From Deltaproteobacteria bacterium (GTDB taxonomy: Bacteria; Myxococcota_A; Polyangia; Polyangiales; JADJMO01): a DNA stretch of 64,000 bases. The translations under genes were made by a program, and so were the position numbers. The stretch is taken from the NCBI GenBank assembly GCA_025363655.1, contig JANYDK010000123.1:1-64000 (forward strand), in the 5' to 3' direction. The notes below the pieces were generated by a model that searched no databases, had not been told where the DNA came from, and saw only the letters and a list, made by a program, of their open reading frames with translations. Shown here piece by piece: positions 8,035-18,447 of this stretch. How positions within the stretch are numbered: the stretch's first letter is position 1; every line of letters starts with the position of its first letter.

Positions 8035-9048
8035 TTGCGTGGATGGATCTTGGCAGTCTCGTTGTCGGCGCTGTGGACCGTCGCTTGTGGCGCGAGGACG
8101 ACCGGCCTCGCCGACATCGACTTCGCGGGTGACGATGCAGCGGCTCTCGATGGAGGCGTCGACGGCCACCTCCCCTCGATCGACGCGCCGGGCATCGACA
8201 CGCGGCCGGGCATCGACGCGCGACCCGACGTGGTCGCCGTCGACGTCCTCGGAGTCGACGTCACGCCGCCCCCTGATTCGGGCCCTCCCGGCGATCACAC
8301 GACCGGCAAGGCGTGCAAAGACGACTCGACGTGCGACGTCACCGGCGCCGGCGATGCGCACTGCTCCGTCGACCTCTTCAGCTTCGGATCGATCAGCCCG
8401 ACACCCACTTGCATCAACCTCAACTGCGATCCCGGCAGCGGCGTCGGCGTCGTTCGCTGCGACGGCGATCTCGGTATCTGTCTGCCGGTCGATGGCGGGA
8501 GCAGCATCCCCGGCCTCTGCATCGGTTCGTGCCGCATCGACGCCACCAGCGGCTCGCCGGCGGCCGGCTGCGTCGGCAAGGACGTCTGCAACTACTACGC
8601 GCTCGACAAGGACCCTTCGGGGCGCAGCGTCGGCGTCGGCTACTGCCTCGGCGGTTGCACGAGGGACGCCGACTGCGCCTCGACCGGCGAAACTTGTCAG
8701 ATCGAGACCGGCGAGTGCGTCCGCAGTCACGTCGACTTCAAGAAGAAGCTCGGCGAGCTCTGCACGGCATCCGACTTCGGCGTCGCCTGCTCCTGCTACT
8801 ACGGAACGGGACCTGGCTACTGCTCACAGTTCTGCACCGTCGATGGCGCCGCCTGTCCGAGCGGCTACTCCTGCGACGGGTTGCTACCGAGCACCGACGG
8901 ATCGGGGAGCGCGACCTTTAAGACCTTCCCCAAGGGTGTCGCCGGCTACTGTCTGAAGGAGTGCACGAGCGATGGTGACTGCGCTGCGTTGGGCGGAACG
9001 TGCACCGCGAGCGGCGGGCTCGCCAAGAAGACCTGCAAGGCGAAGTGA
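8035..9048 (+). CDS. Cys-rich surface lipoprotein, tandem paralogue 2
   Basis: 337 residues if translation starts at TTG 8035, which yields a typical short signal (hydrophobic core, then TVAC with Cys18) and is preceded by GGAAGG. The open frame extends far upstream inside the previous gene, but that part is a shadow. An Asp/Pro-rich linker with a DARPD-like rhythm follows, then a Cys-rich domain that parallels the neighbour (GVGYCLGGCTRDADC, ETCQIETGEC, GYCLKEC). This is probably an old tandem duplication with substantial divergence. Predicted anchored in a membrane by lipid and exposed. No catalytic signature. Ligand or role unknown. The terminator just upstream suggests independent or read-through expression. 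Confidence 0.72.
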   Translation: MRGWILAVSLSALWTVACGARTTGLADIDFAGDDAAALDGGVDGHLPSIDAPGIDTRPGIDARPDVVAVDVLGVDVTPPPDSGPPGDHTTGKACKDDSTCDVTGAGDAHCSVDLFSFGSISPTPTCINLNCDPGSGVGVVRCDGDLGICLPVDGGSSIPGLCIGSCRIDATSGSPAAGCVGKDVCNYYALDKDPSGRSVGVGYCLGGCTRDADCASTGETCQIETGECVRSHVDFKKKLGELCTASDFGVACSCYYGTGPGYCSQFCTVDGAACPSGYSCDGLLPSTDGSGSATFKTFPKGVAGYCLKECTSDGDCAALGGTCTASGGLAKKTCKAK

Positions 9049-9149
9049 TTCGAAGAGAAGCTGTCGTGCGCGCGTTTGCTCGTGCGGGCGAGACACGCTA
9101 GCAAGTGCGACGTCACCTGGGCATTTGCGCCGACCATCGAGGCTTTTTC

Positions 9150-9452
9150 ATGCGTTCCAAGCTCGTTTTTGCTCAACTCGCCGCCTTCGTCCTCGTCTCC
9201 GCCGCGCTCGGGTGCGTCGAGAAGCAAGACGCGCCGCCGCAACAGCAGCCCGCCAACACTCCGCAGGCGACCCCGCAAAACGATCCCGCCAAGCCGAAGA
9301 TCCCCAAGGGAATTCCCATCAAGAAGGGTCCTGGCGTCGGCGGTCTGCTCGGCAACGACGAGCCCGTCGTCCACACCGCGATGACCAACACGGCGCCGCC
9401 GCCACCCCCGCCGGCTCCGGCACCCAGCCCCGCTCCGAGCGGTAGCAAATAG
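9150..9452 (+). CDS. Small Pro-rich lipoprotein
   Basis: 100 residues. The frame opens at 9105, but ATG 9150 with GAGG seven bases upstream gives a clean lipoprotein signal ending in AALGC (Cys22). The mature part is low complexity: a Gln/Pro segment, a Lys/Pro segment, a short GVGGLLGNDEP core and a proline run ending in Ser-Gly-Ser-Lys. No fold is predicted by eye. It may be a short envelope spacer or anchor. Not recognised. Confidence 0.6.
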   Translation: MRSKLVFAQLAAFVLVSAALGCVEKQDAPPQQQPANTPQATPQNDPAKPKIPKGIPIKKGPGVGGLLGNDEPVVHTAMTNTAPPPPPPAPAPSPAPSGSK

Positions 9453-9619
9453 GCGAGACGAGAAGCTTCGTCGGGACGCGAGCGACGCGCACAACGGCTT
9501 ACTTCTGCGTGACTATTTTTTCGGCGGGACGCTTCGACGTTCGGCAGAAAGAGGGCGTCTGCAGCTGGGCGAGCTACACTGCGAGCTTCGTCACCTTTCT
9601 TTTCGTTCGGAGGTCTCTC

Positions 9620-10546
9620 ATGCGTGGCATTCGTCTCGTCTCGGCCCTGGCGCTCGTCGTCGGCGCGTTCGCCTGCTCGGCCAGCAGCGATGGTGGCGGC
9701 ACCGTCGGCGACACGGGCACCGTCAAGGACACGAGCACGGGCGGCAGCGACACCGCCGTGGGCGACGACTCGACCCCGACCGACACCGGCGTCGGAGCCG
9801 ATACCAAGACGGCCGACACGAAGACATCGACCGACGCGAGAGACGGCGGCGGACCGGCGATCTCGAACTGCGATCCGTACCCCGGCGACGAGTGCAACAT
9901 GGTGCTGCAGAATTGCACCGGAACTCAGTCGTGCGATTGGGACACCGCGAAGGGTCACAAGAGCTGCCAGACGCACTCGGACGGCGTCGTCGGCAAAGGT
10001 GAGGCCTGCAATCCGACGAGCAATCCCTGTCAGAAGGGCCTCTTCTGTTACAGCGGCAAGTGCTCGCCGCCGTGCTGTCCGGGCGACGACTCGGTGTGCG
10101 GCACCGGTGGCAGCTGCGACCTCGCGATCACCGAGCCGACCGACGGCGGCACCGACAAAATTCTCTATCACGCGTGCACCTATGCAGCGACGTGCCATCC
10201 CTTCAAGTACGACTGCGCCGCTGGCGACGTCTGCCTCTTCAAGGAGTCGCCCGACACGTTCACGTGCGTCTCGCCGAGCCCCGGCACGGCCATCTCGGCG
10301 GCGCCCGGCATCGCATGCAAGTACGCCAACGATTGCGGCGAATCGCAGGCATGCCTCACCGCAGACGGCGGCAAGACGTTCAAGTGCGCGCTCTTCTGCT
10401 GGCTCTCGGCGCCCGAGGCAGGCTCGGTCGGCACCGATCCCAAGGGACGTTTCGCGGCCAACGGCACCTGCACGGTCGGCGGCAAGAGCTACGGTACGTG
10501 CTCCGCCGATCCGCTCGTCGCCGGCGGCCTCGGCATCTGCAAGTAG
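9620..10546 (+). CDS. Cys-rich lipoprotein with Thr/Asp stalk
   Basis: 308 residues, from ATG 9620 with CGGAGG six bases upstream. The signal ends at AFAC (Cys19). A long TGT/DT-rich stalk (about residues 25-75) leads to a Cys-rich domain containing CDPYPGDECN, a PPCCPGDD block and repeated C-x(5-8)-C spacings. The layout (lipid anchor, acidic stalk, disulfide-rich head) is shared with the two lipoproteins upstream, but the head is different in sequence. Probably a surface protein. No enzymatic motif. The stop codon directly abuts that of the convergent gene at 10547. Confidence 0.75.
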   Translation: MRGIRLVSALALVVGAFACSASSDGGGTVGDTGTVKDTSTGGSDTAVGDDSTPTDTGVGADTKTADTKTSTDARDGGGPAISNCDPYPGDECNMVLQNCTGTQSCDWDTAKGHKSCQTHSDGVVGKGEACNPTSNPCQKGLFCYSGKCSPPCCPGDDSVCGTGGSCDLAITEPTDGGTDKILYHACTYAATCHPFKYDCAAGDVCLFKESPDTFTCVSPSPGTAISAAPGIACKYANDCGESQACLTADGGKTFKCALFCWLSAPEAGSVGTDPKGRFAANGTCTVGGKSYGTCSADPLVAGGLGICK

Positions 10547-10915
10547 TCAGCTCGCGGGCGCGGGCCGACGCAAGGCCCGCACGAGAATCACGGCCGCGGC
10601 GAGGACGATCGCTGCGGTCGCGCTGATCGACGTCCAGAGACGCTCCTGGCCGCAGTCACCGCCGCGCGCCGTCATCCACCAACCGGGGTGCGTGAGGACG
10701 AGCGCGCCAAGGACGATGGGCGCCCACTTCTTCGCGCGCGCACGCTCGACGAAACGCTGGGAAATCAAGGCGATCATGCAGCTGACGCCGAGAAGCATCC
10801 AGCCGAGCTGCTCGCTTCGCTCGATGTGCGCCATCGCCTCTTCGCCTTCGCAGGCGAAGACAAAAGCAGGCGCGCTGGCGAGCACGAAGGCCCACCAGCG
10901 CGCGAGATGCTTCAT
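10547..10915 (-). CDS. Small multi-pass membrane protein, unknown
   Basis: 122 residues with about four hydrophobic segments (near 5-22, 36-52, 65-80 and 90-112), and a Cys and acidic residues in the loop after the first. The first segment could be a signal peptide. The Arg-rich C-terminus suggests a cytoplasmic end. Convergent with the lipoprotein gene at 9620-10546 with no intergenic base. No family recognised. Confidence 0.55.
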   Translation of the reverse strand: MKHLARWWAFVLASAPAFVFACEGEEAMAHIERSEQLGWMLLGVSCMIALISQRFVERARAKKWAPIVLGALVLTHPGWWMTARGGDCGQERLWTSISATAAIVLAAAVILVRALRRPAPAS

Positions 10916-10953
10916 CGTCGAACGGAGTGAAGCGACGTTCGGTGCGCGAAAGC

Positions 10954-11226
10954 TCAGTGCGCGCCGTTCGACTTCTTGATCGACTCGACCTGCTCCTCGA
11001 GCTTGCGAATCGTGCGCTTGAGGTCTTTGACCTCTTGCGCGGTCGCCATGTGGAAGTTCTTCGCGATTTTCTCGCCGGCGGTCTCCGTGAAGGTGGAAAT
11101 CTTCGCAGGCATGCTCATGGCGGTCATTACGACCTTCATCACGCGCTCGTCCTGCATGAGCTTCATGACCTTCGGGTTCGACATGAGCTTCATGCCTTCT
11201 TGCATGAGCTTCTGCTTGAAATCCAT
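10954..11226 (-). CDS. Small Met/Lys-rich helical protein, unknown
   Basis: 90 residues, rich in Met and Lys in its first half (NPKVMKLMQDERVMKVVM) and ending in a predicted coiled coil (KDLKRTIRKLEEQVESI). No signal or membrane segment. The pattern resembles small conserved hypothetical proteins of myxobacteria, and the coiled coil suggests a structural or granule-associated partner, but that is guesswork. Divergent from pyrG across 248 bases. Confidence 0.6.
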   Translation of the reverse strand: MDFKQKLMQEGMKLMSNPKVMKLMQDERVMKVVMTAMSMPAKISTFTETAGEKIAKNFHMATAQEVKDLKRTIRKLEEQVESIKKSNGAH

Positions 11227-11429
11227 GGGTGACTCCGGGGCAAACTTGGGGGCGACGAGAACGGGACCGGGAGCTTAGTCACTTCGGTTCGCCCGGCAAG
11301 TGCCGCGGTGCGGCAGGGATGCCTCGACATCCGGCTGGCAGGTCAGTAGCCTTAAGTCCCGTCGAGCGCGGAATTGCGGCCGGGAAGCAGAGAAGCTCGG
11401 ATCGCGTGGGATATGCCCATGCCGCGTGA

Positions 11430-13148
<1,719 letters not shown>

Positions 13149-13158
13149 TGGCGGAGCG

Positions 13159-15222
13159 ATGACCGCGAGCACTCGCTCCGACGTTCGCGCGATGATCGGG
13201 ACGGTGCTGAACGGCTCGTCGGCGTCGTATCACCTCCAAGACTTGATCGGCGAAGGCGGCCAAGGCTGGGTCTTTCGCGCGAGCTACGACGACGCCGATG
13301 GTTATCCGGTGGTGGTCAAGGTGCTGCGGCCCGACGCGGCGACGAAGGACGCGATGGATCGATTCCGTCGCGAGGCGGCGATTCTCCAGCGGCTCTCCGC
13401 ACACAACCCGAGCCCCTTCATCGTCCGCTACTTCGATCACGGCGAGGCGAGTTTTCCCCTTCCGGAAGCGACGATCGCCGGCGATCGCGCGGTGTTGCCG
13501 TACACCGTGCTCGAGTACGTGCACGGGGAGGCGCTCTCGGCGGTGCTCGATCGGCAGCGCGGCAACGGCCTCGTGATCGGACGCGCGCGGCGCATCGCTC
13601 GCGAAATCGCCAAGGCGCTCGAGCTCGTGCACTCGCAGGGCATCGTTCATCGCGATCTCAAGCCGTCGAACATCTTGCTCGCCAGCGAAGCGGGTCGCGA
13701 GGTCACCAAGGTCACCGACTTTGGTCTCGTCAAGCTCGTCGAGCTCAGCCACACGTCGACCGGTGGGCTCGCGGGCGTGAGCCTCTCGTACGCACCGCCC
13801 GAGCAGTACGAGCCGGGGAACGCGCGCGTCGGACCGCCGACCGACATCTTCTCGTTCGCGACCATCATCTTCGAGATCCTCTGCGGCAACGAAGCGTTTC
13901 CGGCCAACAAGGCCAACCCCTTCGAAGCGCTCCGGCTGATCGCGACGTGCAAACGGCCGAAGCTCGCCGAGCGCGTACCGAGCCTCCCGATTGGGCTGCG
14001 TGAGCGTGCCGATTTGATCGCGCGGCTCGACGTCGTGCTCGAAGGGGCGCTCGCCGCGGAGCCGCACGATCGGCCGCAGACGCTCGATGCGTTCTGGGAC
14101 GCCCTCGATCCGATCCTCCGCGAGGCCGACGGGAAGGGCCCGACCGACATCTCGGGGCGTCTCGCGGCGGCGGCGACCGTTCCCGCGGCGTCGCTCGCGA
14201 ACATCGTCTCGCAGCCGCAACCGCAGCCGAGCGCGCCGACGCCGAGTGCGGCGACGCCGGGACGAGGACTGCCGACGATGCGTGGCAACGCCGCCACGAG
14301 CCCCAGCCTCGGCGATGCATCCGACCCGCGGGCCTGGAATTACCGTGTGATTCGCGCGGGAACGAGCGGCGTCCACGTGCGCGACGTCTGCTTCGAGGGT
14401 GACGCGCAGCCGCCGTCCTTCGTCGCTGCGCTCTCCAATGGCCTCTTGCGACACGACGCGACGGGCCTCTCGTCGATCCCGATCGCGCCCGGCATGATCG
14501 CGAGCGAGGTGCGCGCGATTTCGCAGTTGCCCAACGGCTCGCTGATCTGCGCCGGTGAGCGCGGGCTCGTCGCCTTCCTCCACGGAGGTGCGGTCTGGGA
14601 TGTGCGACGTCTCGACGATCACGACGTGACGTTCCACGCGATCGCGAGCGAGCCGAGCGGCCAGGTGATCCTCGCGGTCGGCGAGAGGCAAGGGCACGCG
14701 ATCGCGGTCGAGCTGACCAACGTGGGCATTCGTCGCACCTTCGAGCTCGCCGATTTGCCGCCGCTCCGTGCGCTCGCGTACCTCGACGGCGAGGTGGCCT
14801 TCGCGTGTGGCGATGGAGGTGGGCTCTTACGCTTCGACGGACAAGGGCTGACGCGCCTCGCATGGGAGCGCACCGGACATCTGCGCGCGATCGTCACCGT
14901 GCCGGGCGCGACTGCGCGTGCGTTTGCCGTCGGGACGGGCGGTCACGCGCTGTCCATTCTGGCCAAGACCGGCGTCGTCGCCATCGAGAAGGTGATGACC
15001 ACGCAAGATCTCCTCGGCCTCGCGCTCGCACCCGACGGGGCGCTGTGGGCGGTGAGCGCGAACGCACGCATCGTTCGTCGTGACACGCAGGGATCATGGC
15101 GCCGCGTCTCCGGCGAGCTGCCATTTCCTGGTCATCTGGTGCGCGTTCGAGCCGGGGAAAACCGCGTAATCGTCATCGGCGAGGACGGCGGCGTCCTGGA
15201 AGGCGTGCTGGGCGGGAGCTGA
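13159..15222 (+). CDS. Soluble Ser/Thr protein kinase with C-terminal propeller-like region
   Basis: 687 residues. The Hanks-type kinase domain (about 20-320) has the Gly loop GEGGQGWVF, ATP-binding Lys54, catalytic HRDLKPSN (His164-Arg165-Asp166), DFG at 187-189 and APPEQYE, so it should be active. An Ala/Pro-rich linker (about 335-385) leads to a roughly 290-residue region of repeating beta-strand units (for example FVAALSNGLLRHD, LICAGERGLVAFL, FACGDGGGLLRFD, FAVGTGGHALSIL) that looks like a beta-propeller, probably a sensing or docking domain. No membrane segment is seen, unlike many bacterial kinases of this class. It sits 10 bases after pyrG. A regulatory link to CTP synthase is only suggested by position. 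Confidence 0.85.
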   Translation: MTASTRSDVRAMIGTVLNGSSASYHLQDLIGEGGQGWVFRASYDDADGYPVVVKVLRPDAATKDAMDRFRREAAILQRLSAHNPSPFIVRYFDHGEASFPLPEATIAGDRAVLPYTVLEYVHGEALSAVLDRQRGNGLVIGRARRIAREIAKALELVHSQGIVHRDLKPSNILLASEAGREVTKVTDFGLVKLVELSHTSTGGLAGVSLSYAPPEQYEPGNARVGPPTDIFSFATIIFEILCGNEAFPANKANPFEALRLIATCKRPKLAERVPSLPIGLRERADLIARLDVVLEGALAAEPHDRPQTLDAFWDALDPILREADGKGPTDISGRLAAAATVPAASLANIVSQPQPQPSAPTPSAATPGRGLPTMRGNAATSPSLGDASDPRAWNYRVIRAGTSGVHVRDVCFEGDAQPPSFVAALSNGLLRHDATGLSSIPIAPGMIASEVRAISQLPNGSLICAGERGLVAFLHGGAVWDVRRLDDHDVTFHAIASEPSGQVILAVGERQGHAIAVELTNVGIRRTFELADLPPLRALAYLDGEVAFACGDGGGLLRFDGQGLTRLAWERTGHLRAIVTVPGATARAFAVGTGGHALSILAKTGVVAIEKVMTTQDLLGLALAPDGALWAVSANARIVRRDTQGSWRRVSGELPFPGHLVRVRAGENRVIVIGEDGGVLEGVLGGS

Positions 15223-15273
15223 CCGGAACGTCGGTGACGTCGCGGCAAACTGGAAATGGAGACGACCGGATGT

Positions 15274-15334
15274 GACCGCGCGCGGTCCCGGCGCATCCTC
15301 TGCCGTGCACTCCGCCGACCATTGTCGGAGCGGA
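15274..15334 (+). promoter_or_regulatory. Palindrome and hairpin upstream of tolC-like gene
   Basis: In the 134-base gap before the TolC-family gene there is a perfect 14-bp palindrome (GACCGCGCGCGGTC, 15274-15287) and an interrupted hairpin (TCCGC-CGAC pairing with GTCG-GA-GCGGA, 15311-15334). No T-tract follows either, so operators or leader structure are more likely than terminators. Chance palindromes are common at this GC content. Confidence 0.25.
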
Positions 15335-15356
15335 GCTGCGCACCTAAGCCCCGACC

Positions 15357-16916
15357 ATGCGTTCTCTCGACCGACTCAGGCTGGCGCCGCTCGTCGCCGT
15401 CCTCTTCGCGCCCCTCCTCCCGCTGATGCTCACGCGCGCAGCGTCGGCTGGGCCTGCGCCCGCCGCTTCCGCCTCCGGCAAGGCCGCCGCCGCTGCACCG
15501 AGCGCCAGCGTGTCGGTTGCCGCAGCGAGCGCATCGGGGAGCGTCGCCGTGCCTTCGATCGCCCTCGAGGTCGGTGACGATCCGAAAGAGATCCTCGCCA
15601 AGCCAGGCGGTCTCACCTCGGAGATGGCCGCACAGCGCGCGGTCGCCACGTCCAAACAAGCGAAAATAGACGAAGCCAAGCTCTCGACCGCCGCCGCTGC
15701 GGTCGACGTCGCGTGGGATGCCGTCTATCCGCGCCTCGCCTTCACCGCGCGCTACACGCGCCTCTCGCCGATCGACACCGTGAACCTCGGAGGCAGCGGT
15801 TCGTTCGTCGCGGCGCCGGTGCAGCCGGGAGAGGTGGTCACCCCCGGCACTCCGCTCGTCGGTGCGGGCTTCTCGTTCCCGGTCATCCTCAATCAGTACG
15901 TGCTGCAAGCCGCGTTGACGGTGCCGGTGAGCGACTACGTCTTCCGCATCTTCCACAACCACGAGGCCGCGCTGAAGAGCGTCGACGCCGCGAAGTGGCA
16001 GCAGAAGGTCTCGGCTGCGCAGGCCGCGACCGACGCGCGCGTCGCCTACTACAACTGGCTGCGCGCACGCGGCGCCGTCGTCATCGCCAAGGCGGCCGTT
16101 GCGCAGAGCGAAGCTCACCTCCGCGATCTCAACACCCAGCTGCTCCTCAAGGCGGCGACGACGGCCGACGTCTATCGCGTCGAAGCTCAGCTCGCCAACG
16201 CGCAGCTCGTCGTCATCCAATCCGAGAACCTGGTGATGGTCACCGAGGCCAACCTCCGCCTCTTGATGCACGCGAGCGACGACGAGGCGATGCCCCTCGG
16301 CGAAGACCTCCTCGCCGAGCTCCCCAACACCGAGTTCGAACTGAAGACCTTGAAGGGCACCGCGCTCTCGAAGCGCCCTGAATTGCAGGCGATCGACGCA
16401 CAAATCGCCTCCAGCGGCGAGACGAAGAAGGCGATCTCGGCCGGTCTGTACCCGCGGCTCGATTTCTTCGCCGACTTCTTCTACTCGAAGCCCAACCAGC
16501 GCTACGTGCCGGCGGTCGACCAGTTCAAGCCGTCGTGGGATCTCGGTCTGCAGCTGACGTGGTCACCGAACGACTACCTCGTCACCAAAGATCAAGAGAA
16601 GCAAGTCGACACCAACGTGGCGACGCTGAAGGCGACGCGCGAGCAGATCGTCGACGCACTCGGCCTCGAGGTCATCAGCGCCTTCTCCAAGGTGCGCGAA
16701 GCCGAAGCTTCGATCGTGGCGACGGCGTCCGGCCTGCGCTCGGCGAAAGAGGCCTACCGTGTGCGGCTCGAGCAGTTCCACGCCGGGGCGACGACGAGCG
16801 CGCTGCTCATCGACACCGAGTCCGACCTCACGCGCGCTCGTCTTCAGTTCCTCAACGCCAAGGTCGACCTCCGCATCGCGCGGGCGAATCTGCGCAAGGC
16901 GATCGGCGAGACCTAA
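15357..16916 (+). CDS. TolC-family outer membrane efflux protein
   Basis: 519 residues. A long signal peptide (positive start, hydrophobic core, ending near ASAGPA) is followed by an Ala/Ser-rich linker, then two OEP-like halves of long amphipathic helices with typical blocks: LARYT-like strand (FTARYTRLSPID), ARVAYYNWLRARG, LLLKAATTADVYRVEAQLANAQ and TSALLIDTESDLTRARLQFLNA. TolC proteins form trimeric outer membrane ducts for efflux or secretion with an inner membrane pump and adaptor. No adaptor or pump gene is adjacent, so its partner is elsewhere. No good Shine-Dalgarno sequence is visible. Its stop overlaps the convergent oxidase gene by 4 bases. Confidence 0.88.
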   Translation: MRSLDRLRLAPLVAVLFAPLLPLMLTRAASAGPAPAASASGKAAAAAPSASVSVAAASASGSVAVPSIALEVGDDPKEILAKPGGLTSEMAAQRAVATSKQAKIDEAKLSTAAAAVDVAWDAVYPRLAFTARYTRLSPIDTVNLGGSGSFVAAPVQPGEVVTPGTPLVGAGFSFPVILNQYVLQAALTVPVSDYVFRIFHNHEAALKSVDAAKWQQKVSAAQAATDARVAYYNWLRARGAVVIAKAAVAQSEAHLRDLNTQLLLKAATTADVYRVEAQLANAQLVVIQSENLVMVTEANLRLLMHASDDEAMPLGEDLLAELPNTEFELKTLKGTALSKRPELQAIDAQIASSGETKKAISAGLYPRLDFFADFFYSKPNQRYVPAVDQFKPSWDLGLQLTWSPNDYLVTKDQEKQVDTNVATLKATREQIVDALGLEVISAFSKVREAEASIVATASGLRSAKEAYRVRLEQFHAGATTSALLIDTESDLTRARLQFLNAKVDLRIARANLRKAIGET

Positions 16917-18349
16917 CAGGCGCGGTGCGAGCCGGGCGCATCGGCGGCGAAGATCTTCCCGGGGTTGAGCAGCCCCTTCGGATCGAACGCCGCCTTGATG
17001 CGCTTTTGCAGGGCGATGAGCTCGGGCGACTGCTCGAGGTGGAGGTACGGCGCCTTGAGCACGCCGATGCCGTGTTCGCCGGAGAGCGTGCCGCCGAGCG
17101 CGAGGGTCTCGTGGAAACAGCGCTCGATGGCCTGCTTCACACCCGGGACCTCGTCGTCGTGGTTCCAGAGGAAGTTGACGTGGAGGTTGCCGTCGCCCGC
17201 GTGGCCGTAGGTGAGCATGCGCACGCCCGTCTCGTCGCGGATGCGATCGCAGGCGGCAAGGAGCGCGCCGACGCGTGAGCGCGGGACGACGACGTCCTCC
17301 GAGAGCTTGAAGTTGGCGAGCTTGCGGATGGCCGGGCTGAGCGATCGACGCGCCGCCCAGATGCGCGCGCGTTGGGCTTCGTCTTGCGCGACGACGACGT
17401 CGACGGCCTTGGCAGCGGCGCAGGCGTCGCCGACGCGCGCGAGCTCGCCATCGAGGGGCCCGTGACCGTCGACCTCGATGATGAGCATCGCCCGCGCCCG
17501 CTCGTCGATGGCGGCGCCGTTGTTGCGGAGGGCGACCATCGCGCCTTCGTCGACCAACTCGAGACAGCGCGGGACGAGACCACGCGCGACCATCCCACTG
17601 ACCGCGGCGCCGCACGCACGCACGTCCGAGAAGAGCGCGAGCAGCGTGGCGACGACGGGCGGCTTGGGGATGAGGCGCAAGGTCAGCTCGGTGAAGACGG
17701 CGAGCGTGCCTTCACTGCCGCAGAGCGTCGCCATCACGTCGTACCCGGTGACGCCTTTCACCGTGCGTTTTCCTGCACGAATGCGCGCGCCGCTCATGAG
17801 CACCGCGTCGGCGGCGAGCGCGTACTCGCGCGTCACACCGTACTTGAACGCGCGGGGTCCACCGGCGTTCTCGGCGACGTTGCCACCGAGCGCGCAGGTG
17901 TCGAGCGAGTTCGGATCGGGTGGATAAAAGAGACCCTCGGCTTCGACCGCCGCGTGCAAGTGCGCGAGGATGACGCCGGGTTCGCAGACGACGAGGAGGT
18001 CTTCGCGGGAGATCTCCTTGATCGCGTTCATCCCTTCGACGGCGAGGACCACGCCTCCCGCGACGGGGACCGATCCGCCTGTTTTTCCGGTACCGGCTGC
18101 ACGTGGCGTGACCGGCACGTCGTGCGCTTCGCAGATGCGGAGGGTGGTCGCGACGTCCTCCGCCGACGACGCGAGGACGACGCCGTGCGGGGCCGACGGG
18201 GCTGTCTCCGACTCGTCGCGTGCGTAGCGTTCACAAGCCTCGCGCGCGGTCAGCACCTTGGAGCCGCCGAGCGCACGATCGAGGGCGAGGAGCGCGCGCG
18301 CGGCATGCGCAGCGTCGATGCGAGGGATGTCGGCGGGGACGGAGTACAT
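16913..18349 (-). CDS. FAD-linked oxidase, GlcD / D-lactate dehydrogenase family
   Basis: 478 residues. N-terminal PCMH-type FAD-binding domain with PRAAGTGKTGGSVP, the flavin-contacting PPDPNSLDTCALGGNVAENAGG and GVTGYDVMATLCGSEGTL, then a C-terminal cap domain with YGHAGDGNLHVNF and the GEHGIGVLK signature. These are typical of glycolate oxidase subunit GlcD and FAD-dependent D-lactate dehydrogenases (2-hydroxyacid to 2-oxoacid). The exact substrate cannot be told from sequence. No glcE or glcF gene is adjacent, so a single-subunit D-2-hydroxyacid dehydrogenase is plausible. Length is normal. Confidence 0.88.
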   Translation of the reverse strand: MYSVPADIPRIDAAHAARALLALDRALGGSKVLTAREACERYARDESETAPSAPHGVVLASSAEDVATTLRICEAHDVPVTPRAAGTGKTGGSVPVAGGVVLAVEGMNAIKEISREDLLVVCEPGVILAHLHAAVEAEGLFYPPDPNSLDTCALGGNVAENAGGPRAFKYGVTREYALAADAVLMSGARIRAGKRTVKGVTGYDVMATLCGSEGTLAVFTELTLRLIPKPPVVATLLALFSDVRACGAAVSGMVARGLVPRCLELVDEGAMVALRNNGAAIDERARAMLIIEVDGHGPLDGELARVGDACAAAKAVDVVVAQDEAQRARIWAARRSLSPAIRKLANFKLSEDVVVPRSRVGALLAACDRIRDETGVRMLTYGHAGDGNLHVNFLWNHDDEVPGVKQAIERCFHETLALGGTLSGEHGIGVLKAPYLHLEQSPELIALQKRIKAAFDPKGLLNPGKIFAADAPGSHRAC

Positions 18350-18447
18350 GTCTCGATCGCTCGCTCGCGAAGCATAGCAGCGGAAATGACGAAGCCCCCG
18401 CAGCTCTCGCGTGCAGGGGCTTCTCGGGATGCGATCGTCTCAGGCGA

